In this document: piece by piece, positions 36,633 through 50,238 of the stretch
Position numbering within the stretch: the first letter of the stretch is position 1
Layout of the letters: each line of letters starts with the position of its first letter
Assembly (NCBI GenBank): GCA_022605955.1
Contig: JAKCOZ010000003.1
Coordinates: 43,178,761 to 43,242,760 of the forward strand
DNA length: 64,000 nucleotides
Reading direction: 5' to 3'
Source: Rallus limicola
Taxonomy: Eukaryota; Chordata; Aves; Gruiformes; Rallidae
The notes under the pieces: model-generated
What the model was told of the DNA's origin: nothing
What the model saw: only the letters and a program-made list of their open reading frames with translations
Database searches by the model: none
Made by a program: the position numbers and the translations under genes

Positions 36633-39448
36633 TCATACATACTTTTGCCTACTGTTCCCAGAACTTGCAAAAGATCATGCTTGATGTGTCTCTCCCCTTC
36701 CTGTTTATTGGTACCCTTACACATCACCCAGCCTTCGGTATGAGGAGACATGGCATTGCCTACCTCAGTAGACAGAGACATGGCAGCACTTTGACTCAGA
36801 AGATCAAGTGGAACAGGTATTTCTGCCTCGTCTCATGTACATGAGTTTCTTCTTTGAAGGTGGCACAATTGAAAAAAAACTAAAAATGTTATCAAGCCAA
36901 ACCAGTTCCTACTTGCATAAGCTTAATAATATCTTGTATTTTATGTAGTCACAGAAAACCTGAAATCTCTGGAGGCCCAATTCCCACATATCACTGCATG
37001 GTGACTGTTGAATACAACACTTAAAAGTTGTCAGTCTCTTCTTCTTAGCCCACTGTTTCCAAGCTAACTCCATCCAGGCAGAAGTTAGAGAATTAACTGC
37101 AACAAACCAGTACCAGAAATGCAGTTGCCCAAATGCATTCTTAGACTGGTCATAGCAAATAAATGTTAATCCCTCAAAGTTACCAGCCGTTGCCTCTTAT
37201 CTGGTTTCAAACAGATGACTCAGAGGATGAATGCAAGCCTGTCTTTCCTACTGTTATAAATTATTGTCTCTCCTCACTGTTTCAAGAGCTTTACAGTCTA
37301 GCAGTACAGCAGATGCTAATATACTACCACAGCCTTTCTAATTGCTTCCTAATGTCTTTTTCTTGTGGTGTGTATTTACAATCCAAATATCCACAATTAT
37401 TGTGATCAGATTATGTTTACAAACCACCAATTACTGGCTGGCTAGAGATGCATCAACACAACACTATTTCTGTGTGTGAAGGTTACAGTTTTGTGTGCTT
37501 AGACTGCAAACAGAAGACTCGAGCCTTCCCCCCTTTATCATCTCATCATTGTTTTCCAGCCTTTTGTAATTGAAGAAATACCTTCTCGTGTGCCTGAGGA
37601 GAGAGGGGGAAAAATAAAGCATATTGTACAGTATTCCTATAGTGGCTTTCATCTACAACTCACCAGAAAATTTATTAGACTATATGCTGAATATCTACTT
37701 CTTAATTTCATCCCCCATTTCCCTTTGTTTGCTAATATGCATGCACAGAAACATATATTCCTGCAATTTCACCAAGTTTGTTTCCCATTGCCTTATGGAT
37801 ACCCAGTGGCGGATGGAGCCTGGCTTTACAGCTTTTAATCCTTTAGAAGTGCTGTCATTAAGATAACCTGGGGAAAACCAGGCTAACAGTGCCAAGTACG
37901 CCTGTGACAGACGGGAAAGCAAAGGGAGATAATACCAGCAGGAACCCTAGAGAGGAAAGGTAGCAAGGAGGTAGCAAGCACAGGACATCATTAGGCTACA
38001 CAGGAAAAACAATGAAGTCTTTCAAAATGTCTGAATTACCATATTTTGCCCTGAGGACAGTATCAAATAGGAAGATGCATTTGGTTCAGGTCGCTTTATT
38101 TCTACCTCCTATAAATGCTCTCCCCATTTGTTTCAAGTGACTATTTCTGGGAACTGTTTTACTTAATTTCCTTTTTCAGACTTTAAAAGTGTTTTTCCTC
38201 CTACCATTGTTTTCTTAAACAATGTCTTACTGGACCAGGGAGCTTGTTTCAGTATTTGCTGGTCTGATGATTGGCACAATCCCACCTGTTTCTGACACAA
38301 GATGGTATAAACAGAAAACCTCAGAGAGTTCTAAACACAGAAGAGAATTCAGACATACAGTGCCTAGCACATATTCTCCTCAGATGCAGTGATTGAAAAA
38401 GACCCTAGCAGCCAGATGGGAAGGGTAGGAGCATTGTCCACATGTGTCCAAAACCTGGGAAGAAAAGAATACTGCTAAGAAGGAGGAGGAGAGGAAGGGT
38501 ACCACTTCCTTCTGTTTGTTGCTTAAACTCTACATTTTTTCTTGTGGTGTCAACCTCATCTGAATTTTGAGAGTCAGAGCAACTCCAAATGCGATCCTAT
38601 GCTGCATGTGCCAGATTTTAAATATTGCTTTGCTAAGCTCCAAGGACACCAAAGCTGTTGGTTTCTGCTGAGTTTCTAGGAGCAAGTTTCAGAATAGGAA
38701 TATTTGGGGTCCTTCCCTTGCTATTTTCTTATGATACAAAGTCGTGATAACTTTGAGAAACACTGATAGTATCCCCAAAAAATCATTCGTGTCTATAGAT
38801 TAACAATAGTAACTTGTAAAACCTCAATTACAGGATAACCTAACCCATTCTGATCTGATCTTCAATTTTACAGTTGAGATGGAATTTAAAATTGCAAATA
38901 TTATTTTTTATTATTTCATTTTTAAAAAGGTTTTTAGTTTGCTCTTTTCTCACAACATGAATTAAAACCTGTTTAAAAAGAGAGATAAATTCAGAACTAA
39001 TGTTGCTTTCCTGTTCAAAACCAACACAGAGAACTTGCCCAAGGAGAACTGTGTGAGGTAGTAACTTCAAATGGGTTCTCCTGAAGCTGCTACTTCTGTG
39101 CATAGATTGGAGCAGTGCTTGTTGGCAGACTCATTTATCTTAATAATTCTTTGAATTTTAGGCATTTCAGTGGCCTTTGTCATTAGTTTTTATCTTCTTT
39201 AAAATTACATCTTTATCTAAGACTTTTGACAAAAATATTTTGGTATAATCTGCCTTTATTGATTTAGAAATAGTTTCATAAAGAAACAGTTTGCATAAAT
39301 AAATACATGATTTGTGATTGAAGGATGAAAAAAATATACTTAACTTTTTGTGAACAGCATAACGTATTAAAAGATTTTGACAATGAAAATACTGGACTTT
39401 ACAGGGAAAAAAAAGCCCTACTTTTCTTTAGTAGGAAAACCAAATACA
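36633..39448. other. Unique non-coding DNA
   Basis: About 2.8 kb with no recognisable gene or repeat. Frames are under 90 codons and without motifs. AT-rich in 38.86-39.4 kb. Confidence 0.5.
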
Positions 39449-39982
39449 GAATCACAGATTCACAAGGTTGGAAAAGACCTTTATGATCATTGAGTCTGAC
39501 CGTTCCTGTCCTATGCTAAACCATATCCCTAAGTACCTCATCCTCCCTGGGCAGCCTGTTCCAGGCCCCAACAACTCTTTCCTAACATCTAATCTGACCC
39601 TGCCCTGGTGCAGCTTTGTGCCATTTCCCCTTGTCCCTACCTTTCAGGTAGTTGTAGGCAGTGATAAGGTCTCCTGAGTCTCCTCCAGGCTAAACATCCT
39701 CAGCTCTCTCAGCCGTTCCTCATAGGATTTCCCTCAGCCCTTCACCAGCCTAGTTGTCCTTCCCTGGACGTGCTTGAGGACTTCAATGTCCTTCTTATAG
39801 TGAGGAGCCCAGAACTGGACACAGTACTCGAGGTGCAGCCTCACCAATGCCAAGTACAGGGGCACAGTCACCTCCCTAGACCTACAGGCCACACTGTTTT
39901 TGAGACAAGCCAGGATGCCACTGGCTTTCCTGGCCACTTGGGCACACTGCTGACTCTGACAGCTATCTAGCCAAAAATACAT
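39449..39982 (-). mobile_element. CR1 LINE, 3' part (ORF2 C-terminus and 3' UTR)
   Basis: In reverse complement the element runs from about 39982 down to the CR1 3' end at 39449 (GAATCACAGATTCACAAGG on the + strand). The minus-strand frame at 39734-40042 still reads CR1 ORF2 C-terminal peptides, including [37 protein letters not shown] and [15 protein letters not shown]. The frame then breaks, although the downstream DNA still matches CR1 (LSLF-type region and 3' UTR). It is 5'-truncated after the RT domain, so it has no catalytic core. The open 102-codon frame is a residual piece of transposon ORF and not a host gene. Confidence 0.95.
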
Positions 39983-42102
39983 AGCATTGACCCCTAAATT
40001 GTGAAAAATATTTTTGCCAATATTTGCATGAGTGTTCCCCACTTTTCTAGAAAGAGAAATTGCATTTAATGGGATAACTCATGTGCTAACAAATTAAAAG
40101 CAGGTATATGAATAGGTTCTTGACGGATGTGAGCCTGAGTGCTTTGCCCAAAGCAAGGCAAGAAGCATTTAGCAGATTTGTAGGTCAGACTAAAGACTCT
40201 TGAATCCTGGGGCAATAACCACAAAACTATCTTTCCTTTTTGGTGGTCCAGATTCTGTATTCACAAGTAAGAGGTACTATACAGTACTTCCTTACAAGAC
40301 ACTCTAACACATTTTCCATATGAAGACATGAGACAGTAAAACTCTTAAAGCAATATTTTGTTTAAAATTCCCCTTATATCACCGATTTGTCTTCTCTCAT
40401 GTCTTAAATTTTGTTTATTTTTAAATAGAACTGAATGAAATATTTTGTTGTAATAGTCCCTTTAAACACGTTATGATTCAGACTATGAAAAAAAATCACA
40501 GGAAGTTCAACACTCTAACTAGCTGATAATATTGCTGTTTCTCATTCTGACCAATTCTTTCATTACTGGGCTTTATATGAAAGCAGCACCAACAAAAGCA
40601 ATCTTTTGGTAATTCTTATGTCATTGATATATAAATAAATTTTATCAAGGAACAGTGCTTGAGGGCTGTGAAATATCTGAGTAGGGTGTTAGTTTATGTT
40701 TGTTCTTTAACAAAGGAAAGAGATTCCACTGATTTCATTAATGTCTATTTCTAAATAGAAATTTCTGAAGTTTTACAAAGAAGGTTCATATTTCTGTGTA
40801 AAATGTATAGGCAATGAAACTACCAACAGAGGGCTATGTTATGGCTCTTCCCATTGAATGGGAAGTGGATAGGATGAGGCTTCTGGAGGATAGTTAAAAG
40901 AAATGAAAAGCTTCATATTTATGTGTTTCTGTCTGTTTACACATCTTTATCACACTCATTCTAACATGACCTTTATTTTCAGGACTGGTTGACATGAGTT
41001 TCATTCATGGAACATATGAAGGGGGTCAAGCCAATTGTTTCAAAAAATACTCAGGGAAATAGCTGCCACTGAGTACCCAGGCCCTGAGCAGCAGCATTTC
41101 AGAGGCTTTTTCTCATTCATCCAATTGATTCACAACTTAATTCCAAGGCTGGCCTTAAAGCCCATAAAGATTTTCCTGGAGATGACTAAATGTCAGCTAG
41201 TATTCCAAGGGCCACTTAGAACTTGGTTATCAAAGGAGGACCAGCAATAGGAGCCTGAGTGAATAAGCCACCCCTAAGACAACTTTTTCTGTCTAGGTCA
41301 GATTTGGAGGTCCTGACAAAGGGGAAAGGCAGAGCAGGGAAGTTGCAGGGAAGGGGAGATGCTGTGAATTCACCCTTCTTGGCTGTATGCACAGCCTTCT
41401 CTTCCTTCAGACTCCAACCCTCCCCTTCCTTTGTCTGACTCTTTTCTGCACAGGTTTTCATCACTGTGAAGTTGATAATTGAGTTTGCTGAGAAGCAACC
41501 ACCTGGCAGGAAGTCAATGTTACATTATGACATCATAACTAATTAAAAAATGAGAAGGCTTAGAGCAGTGGGGGTGTGCTTGGGACCCAATTTGCTTGAA
41601 AAGTTTGAGTTGAAGCATTGCACTTTGCAATGAGTGTTTTTTCCTTTCTCCTTGTCAGACATGATTTTTCTTCTATGTGGATTGTGATGCAGATAATACT
41701 TTCTACACCCTTCTAAACGTTAAGCTGTGGGTCCCTCATTCAGAGAGTAATAGATTTTATTCATTTTGGGAAAAATAAATCAAAAGAGCTTAAGCATATT
41801 AGCCCATTACAGCTTTTTATTTATCACCAGTGCTCCTAGTGATTCTCACTGAGAGAGGAGTGTCCTCTCCTCAGGCATAAACACAGCCCTCCTGCCCTGT
41901 GTTGGCATGGCACCTAGCACTATGGGAGTCCTGGTTCAGCATGAAACCTAAGCACAAGGGTAAGTAGTCACATACAGAAGTCACAGATGGGCTGAGCTGG
42001 TGACTGTTAAGATAAACCACAATGATTTATGTAGTCATATAATTAATATCATATGCAAGCTACATTAAGATCACCAGTCCCCTGTACCAGTCAAGAAGCA
42101 CT

Positions 42103-42120
42103 CCTGCCTGCCTGCCTGCC
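42103..42120. repeat. (CCTG)n short microsatellite
   Basis: Four and a half copies of CCTG. Confidence 0.85.
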
Positions 42121-42390
42121 AGACAGGTGGGCCCAGGCCTTGCACAGCCCCAAGAAGAGCCATCCACTCCTTTGCCTTCAACAGAATGGTTAGCAATGCT
42201 GACATGACACCTTTCAGCAACAGATTTCAACATGGCAAATGGAAGTGAAAAGTAGCTGCAAATGTTATTAGAAGTGTTGGACATCACTCACTAAAATCCC
42301 TGTTTATAGTGATGGCTTTTTTTAAACATTGAAAGAACACATTGAATGTGTGGGTTTTTAAAGCCAAAGCAGGCTTTACTGTTTAGTGAT

Positions 42391-42430
42391 CCACCCCACA
42401 CCCTCACCCACCACCCACCACCCACCCTCC
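42391..42430. repeat. C-rich (CCCACCA)n-like tract
   Basis: CCACCCACCACCCACCACCC and flanking C-rich words. The minus strand has repeated GGG runs spaced by TGG, compatible with G-quadruplex formation. No promoter context is visible. Confidence 0.8.
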
Positions 42431-43234
42431 ATACATAGGGGTGGCAGATAATAAAGATAGTCTAGAAAATAAATATTATACAGAAAACATCACCTAGTAA
42501 GAGGCGTTTCTATTACATTCATCCAGTAATATAACAATCTCTGCAAAGAAAAATTTTTCCTACGTATCCCGAGAACTGAGATGTGACCTGTAAATTCCAG
42601 CAAAGTATTTTCTAGTTGTTCACAGCAAATTAGAAAATCATGTTTAAGACAATCATCCTTCTTTTATTCTTTTATAAACAAGGAAAATAGGCATGAATCT
42701 CTGGATTCTTTATTTCAGGAAGATTGCAGGGATTTGGCTACATCATGAATACATAGAGATCTTATTTGTTAAGTAATTTGGAATCAAATTCATACTCAGA
42801 TTTGTTATAAAGAAAGAGATTAAATTGGGGAAGCAGCAGCTTTTCTGTATCATCACATTTTCTTCATACAAAAAATGTGGAGTCAGTTCCAGAATATCAG
42901 TTGATTACTTTGGACCAATAACTGCTGCAACATACCTTCAAGAGCTGAACAACAAAACTACTTTTCTTTCTTCTTTCTTTTTTTTTTTAAACAAAAGTTG
43001 GAAGAATAAAAAGAACTTCTATTTTATTTTCAATAACCTAAAAGAAGAAAGATTTGCTATACAAATAAACTTCGCCAGACACAAAACAACCAAAGACAAT
43101 ATGCTTAAAACCCAGCTACTGGGTATAAAATGACAAAAGTAGTGAGAAAGGTTGTTTCTGATACATAATTATTTACACACATTCAATTCATCATTTGTGT
43201 TGTTCATGGGTCAGCAGCAATGGTACTCAGAGAA

Positions 43235-43415
43235 ATCATAGAATCATGTAATGGATTGGGTTGGAGGGAAGAGCATCTAGTTCCAGCCCCCCTGACATGA
43301 GCAGGGACACCCTCCACTAGACAAGGTTGACTGAAACCCATCCAACTTGGCCTTGAACACTGCCAGGGAGGGACATCCAGTTTCTCTGGGCAGTCTTTTA
43401 ACCTCCTCACCAAAA
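43235..43415 (-). mobile_element. CR1 LINE 3' UTR fragment
   Basis: On the + strand the sequence starts ATCATAGAATCATG, then shows the reversed CR1 3' UTR: GGTTGGAGGGAAG, AGTTCCAGCCCCCCTGACAT, GAGCAGGGACACCCTCCACT, CCATCCAACTTGGCCTTGAA and CAGGGAGGGACATCC. The transposon therefore reads on the minus strand with its 3' end at 43235. Only about 180 bp remain. Confidence 0.9.
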
Positions 43416-46380
43416 TTCAGCAATAAAATCAGGATGTTTGCTCTTAACCATAATTGTTTTAAGATTGTCTCTCCAAAATTACGTAGAAGTGTTGAGTTGC
43501 ATTTAAAAAAAGTTTATCAAACCCTCCAAAATAATATTTATGGAGTAATGACTAAATTTCCCTCTGTCTACTAATTCAGCTCTGCACCAACAGCTCTGAC
43601 CTCTGAGCAGTACCAAACCAGTGTTCTCCTTACCTGTGTCAACATCCTTACCCCTGACTTTCAAATTTCAAGTGGCAACATGCTTTTCAACAGATCTTAT
43701 GAGGAGCAGGTGGAAGTTAAGTTTCTCTTGAAATATCCTAAAGAAGCCTGAACCATGGGAGCTTGCATACAGCATGGCATAATGAACCTGAGACCTGGCT
43801 GGTGACTGTTTATAAAGTGTACAGAAAGTTAACAAAACCAAGAAACATATCTAGATACTCAGAGTGACCACTGACTAGAATTTTACTTGGGCTCAAGTTT
43901 GCTTTTTCTTTCCTTGTTTACACAGCTGTTGGTTTGCACTTATGTCACCACCAACTTGTTATTCAGTTATTCCTGAATTTGAGATAAGAAAAACCTTCAG
44001 TCAAGTACCTGCAAGGTTACTGAAAATACCTTTCCCAACAGCCTTCCTTCTGTAACAAGCAACAGTAAGAAACCATTTCTGCTTTCCCATATGCACAGTG
44101 GAAAGAATGCACAAGGTCCCCAGCTGGGAACAAAGGTAGAGCTAAAGTAGTCACCAGAGTTTAGAAATGAGCATGTCTTAAGTACAGAACAGCCAAATCA
44201 GCTTTTACAGAAACAGATAGACACAGAAGAGTGAAAATACTAGAGGAAAATTCATTATATTGCAGGCAGGCCATCTTGAGACTTTGTTGGAAAAATCCTA
44301 CACACCTTCCGTAAAATCCTGCCCATGTTCAATAATTGTCCAAAAAATAAAATAAGTTAATTCAAGGATGCATATACATGTATATCTCCAATTCTGATTC
44401 CAATTTTGATTCTGATTCCAGATATTCAAAGACTGGCACTTCACAACTGCTTTGCTTTCATCATGTTGCCACAACTGAGGGTCTGTATCTGGTTGCATCA
44501 GAATCTGAAAGCCCAGTAATAGACACTATCACCACTCCTTAGCAGACTATGGCGTGGATTCACATTTACATAGACCTGAGTGTGCCAGACAAACGTGCGT
44601 TATCTCATAGACTTAGGTGTTTTCTTACTTTGACTAAAATCCCAAATCTGTAACAGGGCCTATACAGACTCATACATGACTAGCAGCAGAACCACAGCCT
44701 GTTTCTATAGGATTTCAGACAGGAAGCGTGATTGGACTCCACAGAACAAGTCAAAAAACAAAGTAGCCAACAGAAACACAAAGCTTATTTGCTTACGTTA
44801 GAGGGAACAAAGTTCTTGGCTACAAACATGAGGAATGTACTTAAAAAAAAATAAAATTGTTGCTACATGTCTGCCAGTCCAAGTGCCATGCAATTCACAC
44901 TACACCTGCCTTATTGCAAGCCAGCTGCGCTCTCTTATCATCTCACAGCTGGTGAAAGTCCATTCTCTGAGGAGATGCAGTTGTCACTGTTGATGACTGC
45001 AAAACACTCCAGAGCCATTTCCTTTACATTTTACATATCGTTTTCCCCTGAGGTTACCCAGAATTCTTTTTCATTGTTTTTCTCACCAAGACTTTTACAG
45101 TAGTTTATTTTTTTTGTGTACTGAAAGAAGTTTAAGGATTCCTGCGCCCTGTTAGAAGACAAAAATTAGGGCTCCAGTTGTTTATTAATCAGATAAAAAT
45201 CCCTTCTGAGTTTTAAGAGAACTATAATTCAACTGTATGGATGCAAAACGCTTTTATTGAAGAATGCAACCCAGAAGTTTCCACCTCATTTGAAATTATA
45301 GTTTGGGATATTCACATACATGTGGAGCTCCTAAGAACACTACCCATGCTGAAAATGACAATACAGTCCTAATTACTGTGCTCATTTGTCATGAGAAAAA
45401 GCATGAACATTTGTATTTCATGCAGCTAGGACACCCACAGAAGTCCACAGGTTTCCATGTGTTCATGAGAGTGTCTTGATTACACAGATTGCTGGATGCC
45501 CTTCTCTGGCTGTGAGAATGTTGGTCTTTATCAGACATCCTCGTTAACAAAAGGTTTGTGTCTAACAAGGAAACTATTTTTCAAAAGAACTCTTACAGTT
45601 TTGAAGTTGTGTCCTGTTTTCCCATTCCAGATTGGCTTCAATGAAGAGCAGGCAGTCAGCTATCTGTGCCTCACAGGCTGATCAGGAAAACAGTGGATTC
45701 AATGGACTCTTCAGAAATACTGAAAAGTGCTAGTCCAGGCTTGTATTTTGATGACTAAAGGCTCCAACTATCTATAATGCTCCTTTCCTAAACTCAGGTC
45801 AACCCAAGAAACTCAGGAGTTGAACTTTTGCACCAAGGCTACATGAAATGACAAACCTGTAAACTACAAACACGGATATGAAGCCTACTAGGTGGAAAGC
45901 AGGAGGTGGCACCAGTGCTTTGAACTGCTTGACTCCGAATGGAGCTGCATTTTGAGGCCTAGTCCAGCTTGGCTTTGTGAAGTAACAGCTCTTGCGTGGG
46001 TATAATATCATGCCTCTAAAAAGCAAAATTGCTGATGAAATCCATGAAGTACTACAGCAAGGGCTGTCCTTGTGGCTATGAAAAATTAATAGAACAAAAT
46101 TAGGTGGCTAGCACATGTTAAAATCAATAACATGGCCAGGGGTTGGATGACCAAAAAAGATTTATTTAAGCTCTTTATATAGTACAGTTACTACTAATAA
46201 TCTTCATTAGAATCAGACTTCCGATAGGTGGTGAAAATATAATTAAAATAAAATAATAAAATAAAGCTGAAAGCAAAACCAACCAAATATAGTAATTGGA
46301 AAATACACACTGTTTGTTTCTGGACTTCATTGAGGTGGTTTCATCTGTAACAACCACTGCCCTCACACCCCACCACCACA
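43416..46380. other. Unique non-coding DNA
   Basis: About 3 kb with no recognisable gene or repeat. ORFs are under 80 codons. The C-rich patch just before 46381 leads into the C20 run. Confidence 0.5.
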
Positions 46381-46400
46381 CCCCCCCCCCCCCCCCCCCC
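46381..46400. repeat. C20 homopolymer
   Basis: Twenty consecutive C, preceded by CACCCCACCACCACA. Poly(dG) on the other strand is prone to quadruplex formation, polymerase slippage and sequencing error, so its true length is uncertain. It lies about 40 bp from the inner edge of the LTR at 46.44 kb. Confidence 0.9.
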
Positions 46401-46440
46401 TGTTTATTATAGCTGTGAACTTACAGAAGCAACAGAAAAT

Positions 46441-46973
46441 ACTTGGCTGGAAACCAGGTACCCACCAAGCTGCTACATCACTTCCCTTAGCTGGACAAGA
46501 CTGAGAGGAAATAAGACAAAAGAACCCTTGTGGATCAAGCTAAAGAGAGTTTAATAAAGCAAAAGCACATGTGTGGAAGCACAGAAAAAACCCAAAGTTT
46601 TATTCTCTACTTCACATCAGCAGATGATGTCTGGCCACTTCCTGGGACTTCAGTACCCACAGCTGATTGTCCGGAAGACAAACACTGAAAACAACGAATG
46701 CCCTTTTCCCTTCCTCCTTTCTCTCAGCTTTCTGTTATTGAGCAGACATCATATGGTACAGAATATCCCTTGGTCAGTTTGGGTCAGCTGTCCTGGCTGT
46801 GTCCCCTCCCAAGACTTTACCCACCCCCTGCCTGCTGGTGAGGCTGGAGAGACAGCCTCGGTGCTGTGCCAGCACTGCTCAGAAGTTGCCAAATCATTGG
46901 GGTGTTACCAACACATTGCTGGCTACAGCTCTGTGAGGGGAAAATTAACACCTTCTCAGCCAGACACAATACA
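46441..46973 (-). mobile_element. ERV LTR, about 0.5 kb, solo/degraded
   Basis: Blocks here match, from memory, a common avian ERV LTR: GATGATGTCTGGCCACTTCC, ATCATATGGTACAGAATATC, TTTGGGTCAGCTGTCCTGGC, TGTGCCAGCACTGCTCAG and a + strand end CAGCCAGACACAATACA. Reversed, it starts TGTATTGTGTCTGGCTGAG, and near its end has a TTTATTAAACTCTC segment, the ATTAAA-type signal also seen at 2487. The minus strand is therefore the sense strand. The U5 end is diverged and no clean target-site duplication was found, so the low-coordinate boundary is approximate. The 142-codon + frame across it (46573-47001) is antisense LTR sequence. Confidence 0.8.
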
Positions 46974-49049
46974 TAAGCAGATAGTGATTTATTCCTGGTA
47001 GAGCCAGGATGGGCTTTCCCACATGGTCTTTGCTCAACTGAATGTGTTATCTATAGTAAAATTTATGATTTGGCCTTTCTGTGAACATGCACCTAATGTA
47101 ACTTCCCTGGGCTTTCTGAATGTGAAATTTGGGATGCAAATATTCAAAAGTCCTGTTGAGCTGTGTTAGAAGAAAAGTGGCATTTTTCTGTTTATTCTTT
47201 GGGGTTTTGTTTGTTCTCCCCTCAATTAATGTGTTTTTTTCTCTTGTAGAACTATGCAGGTTTTTGACACTTATCTCAGTCTTTTTTTTACAGCCAAGAG
47301 ATATTGCAGGAAACCAGAATATTGACTGGTAAATCAAACATTTTATATTTAATACTGTTTAATACCCAGTAGTTTTATTCTGATAACACAAAGTGGATGA
47401 TTCATATGACAAACAGGTGAAAGAAAATATGAAATTCCATGACATTATGTGGGAAAATTGCAGCAAGGTGAGATTACAGGAAATACATTTGGTTTGATCC
47501 CAGTGTGTGGTAGGGCTGATGAAGGTGAACTAAAACTGAACCATAGGGCAGGCTGATTCTGGTCAGTTGTTAAAGATTTGTGATAATTTATTATTTTCAT
47601 AATGGCAGAAAACATTTTGAGCAAAAACTCATCTGCACAACTTTCTAAACGTTTTAGAAGAGATGCAAAAGTGATATTTTCTGTTTCCTCAATGTGTTGT
47701 TTATATTCTTCCCAAAGGATGATTTCTTATGATTGCATTCTTCCATGTAGTATGACTTTAGCCTTTATCTCTTTCTGAACATGTATGAGTACATCTTTAC
47801 AAGCCAGGTTCTCATTCATTCCCTGTTTTGTGAAGGTAAGGAAATAAAATATATCTAGTCCTCATAGTTATTATGAAGTAGCTGGAAAACTCAACTGAAC
47901 TACACCCTACAGACCTTAAAATAATATAAATATCTTGTTTTTTCTTGTTTTTTACCTTAATGGGGGAGACCATCAATGTCTCAAAACATTTCATGTTGTT
48001 TCAACAATTTGGTCCATGTTTGAAACTTTGAACCTCAAGAACACTGGGAAAAAATAGCAGAGCCAGATCCAAATCAGTTTGACACCATTCTTACACACAA
48101 AATCAGGGGTTTTTACTACCCACATCTACCTACGTGCAGGTGTGCATATTAGCATTTCAGCAGCAGCCAAATCTTCACTCCTTCTACTGCAGGCCCCCTT
48201 CCATTTTTTCTAATAGGGCTGCAGCATCCTCTTCAGAACAGATAATTTTTTGCCATCCTTATTCTCACTCTGAACTTATGTCTGCAATTCTGTCTTCAGC
48301 AACTAACCTAATTCTACTGCTTCCCAGCTAGTAGGCAACTGCAGTCTAGTATTTCCCCCTATGCACAACCCACTGCTGTGAGAGCTCTACATTTTGTGCA
48401 TTAGAACCTCCCTCTCCCAGGGAGTCTGGCAGATGCAAGGACTGTGAGGGCACTGACTCCTGCGTAGGAATGAAAAATAGACTGAAAATGCTACAGGCAT
48501 CTCTCGTGCAGCCAGGCTGTGAGACCGCAATTTATTGATTCAGTGAAATGTGCCGATGCAAACATACAAAGTCATCCATACCTCATTCCTCTGCACACTG
48601 ATTATCCTTCCTGAAAACATGTGTATCAGCTACAGCCCCCGAGTCCCAGGCAAAACACCTTTTCCTTAATCTCAAGGAAGAAAGTAGCTGCTTTCTGCCA
48701 CCGGTCATAATCATTCCCCCTTTCTGACTGCAACACACATGGAGTGGAGTGGTGTGTGCCCTGCAAAGCACAGCTTTGCAGAAAGAAGATACATCTGGAA
48801 CAACCCAAGATTCATGAGAAAACGCAGCATAGGCATTCAGACAAGTCTGTTATGTTTTCTCTAGTGGGAAAATGGCTTCATGTAAGGGGATGTTATTCCA
48901 GAACAATGACGCTAAGAACAATATTTAGTAGAAGAAATGTGAGCAGTATTTTACCAAGGGTTTATCAAAAGCCAGAGGAGACTACTCCATCTGTGGATTG
49001 CAAACTTTGCAGCACAAACCAAGAGATGACAGAGTACCTAAAACTGCAG

Positions 49050-49095
49050 AGAAGTACACTCAAGGATATACTCACTCAAGAAGTACACTCAAGGA
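49050..49095. repeat. Direct repeat of AGAAGTACACTCAAGGA, period 29
   Basis: AGAAGTACACTCAAGGA occurs at 49050-49066 and again at 49079-49095, separated by a TATACTCACTCA spacer that itself echoes the ACTCA word. Likely local duplication. Confidence 0.8.
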
Positions 49096-50238
49096 GCCTG
49101 TGCTTGTTTAAAAAAAACACAGACTTGGACTTAAGATTCAAGATAAAGTATCAGATCAATTGCACTCCAGCCTAAATGGAGGTGGGGTGGAGGAGGTGAG
49201 AGAAGGAGCCTGGATGTACAGGCACAGTGTTAGACTCTTCCTTGCTCTGAATTCTTCTTGGTAAGCTAGTTCTTTACAAAATGAAGGGCAATATTCTCGT
49301 GTTTGTGTGACCATTTTGCAGTGGCAGAAATAGCTTTGTGGCACAGAATAATAAACAAAGCTGTTCACAGGGAAAATAATCACTCTTCCCTTTCCAAGGT
49401 ACCTGATGTTAAACAGATTTGTCAGCAACCAGGTATCTCTGGCTGAGGAAATTTGAAGTTCAGCTGCTGTGTTTGGTCTGAAAAAGAGCAAAACTTGGGA
49501 AATTTTTTGTTATCTGAAAGTGTTAGAGAAAAATCTGTTCCAGGAATACCAGCAAGCAGCCTCAAGAGTTTAGGAGCTTCTTTTTCACCTTGAACATTTT
49601 CTAAGATGACAGCCCCAAAGTCCCAGGTGCTGCCACATTATCATCATGGATCCCTTTGAATCTGGGTTAGACAACAGTACAGGAGATGGCAACCATACAC
49701 TCCCAGGGATGGGGAGAAGAACATAGACCTTGCACAGTCAGGAAATGTGCACTGACCTGGAAACAAACCCCAAAGAGCAACCAACACTTAGGTCTATCAG
49801 TGTCTGAATAGGACCTACTAGGAGCTTGGTTTTATGGAAGCTTAATCTCCAGTAGCTTCCTGCTCTTGCAAAGTTCTCCATAAGCTATAGCTTACTGCAG
49901 TATTTCCTTTCCTTTTGAAAACTATAATGAAGAATTTTAGAGTTAAGGCATTTTTCAGATCATCATCTCCCATGTGTTATATATTTATACATGTAATTTC
50001 ATTTTTATTCATCTTTTCTATATAGTGGAGACAAACAGGTCAAGAAAATGCAAGAGAAGTGTTATTTTGATGAGAATTTATTATTTACTCAACTCCTAAC
50101 CCTAATTTCATCTATTTGATTTAACATAGATCACCCACAAACATTTTTGTAAAAGTTTATATTTCATTATGTAAAGAGTAGAATTGCAGTATTTGTATGC
50201 TTTCAGGAAAAGATTTTCTCTACTAGTTTTTCCCTTCT

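Larger units (their letters stand above)
39983..43234. other. Unique non-coding DNA with C-rich repeats
   Basis: No gene recognised. It contains a (CCTG)n run at 42103-42120 and a CCCACCA-type C-rich tract at 42391-42430 (listed separately). A 102-codon + frame at 42825-43133 is low-complexity and Lys/Phe-rich, with no known motif. Confidence 0.5.

Noticed and set aside
39734..40042. 102-codon minus ORF resembling a reverse transcriptase-linked protein
   Set aside because: It is the C-terminal part of CR1 ORF2 inside a truncated copy, not a host gene.
46573..47001. 142-codon + strand ORF
   Set aside because: Covers antisense ERV LTR sequence; no protein family resemblance.
48744..49175. 143-codon + strand ORF
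   Set aside because: No domain or motif, spans a local tandem duplication, and sits in otherwise non-coding DNA. Treated as chance.
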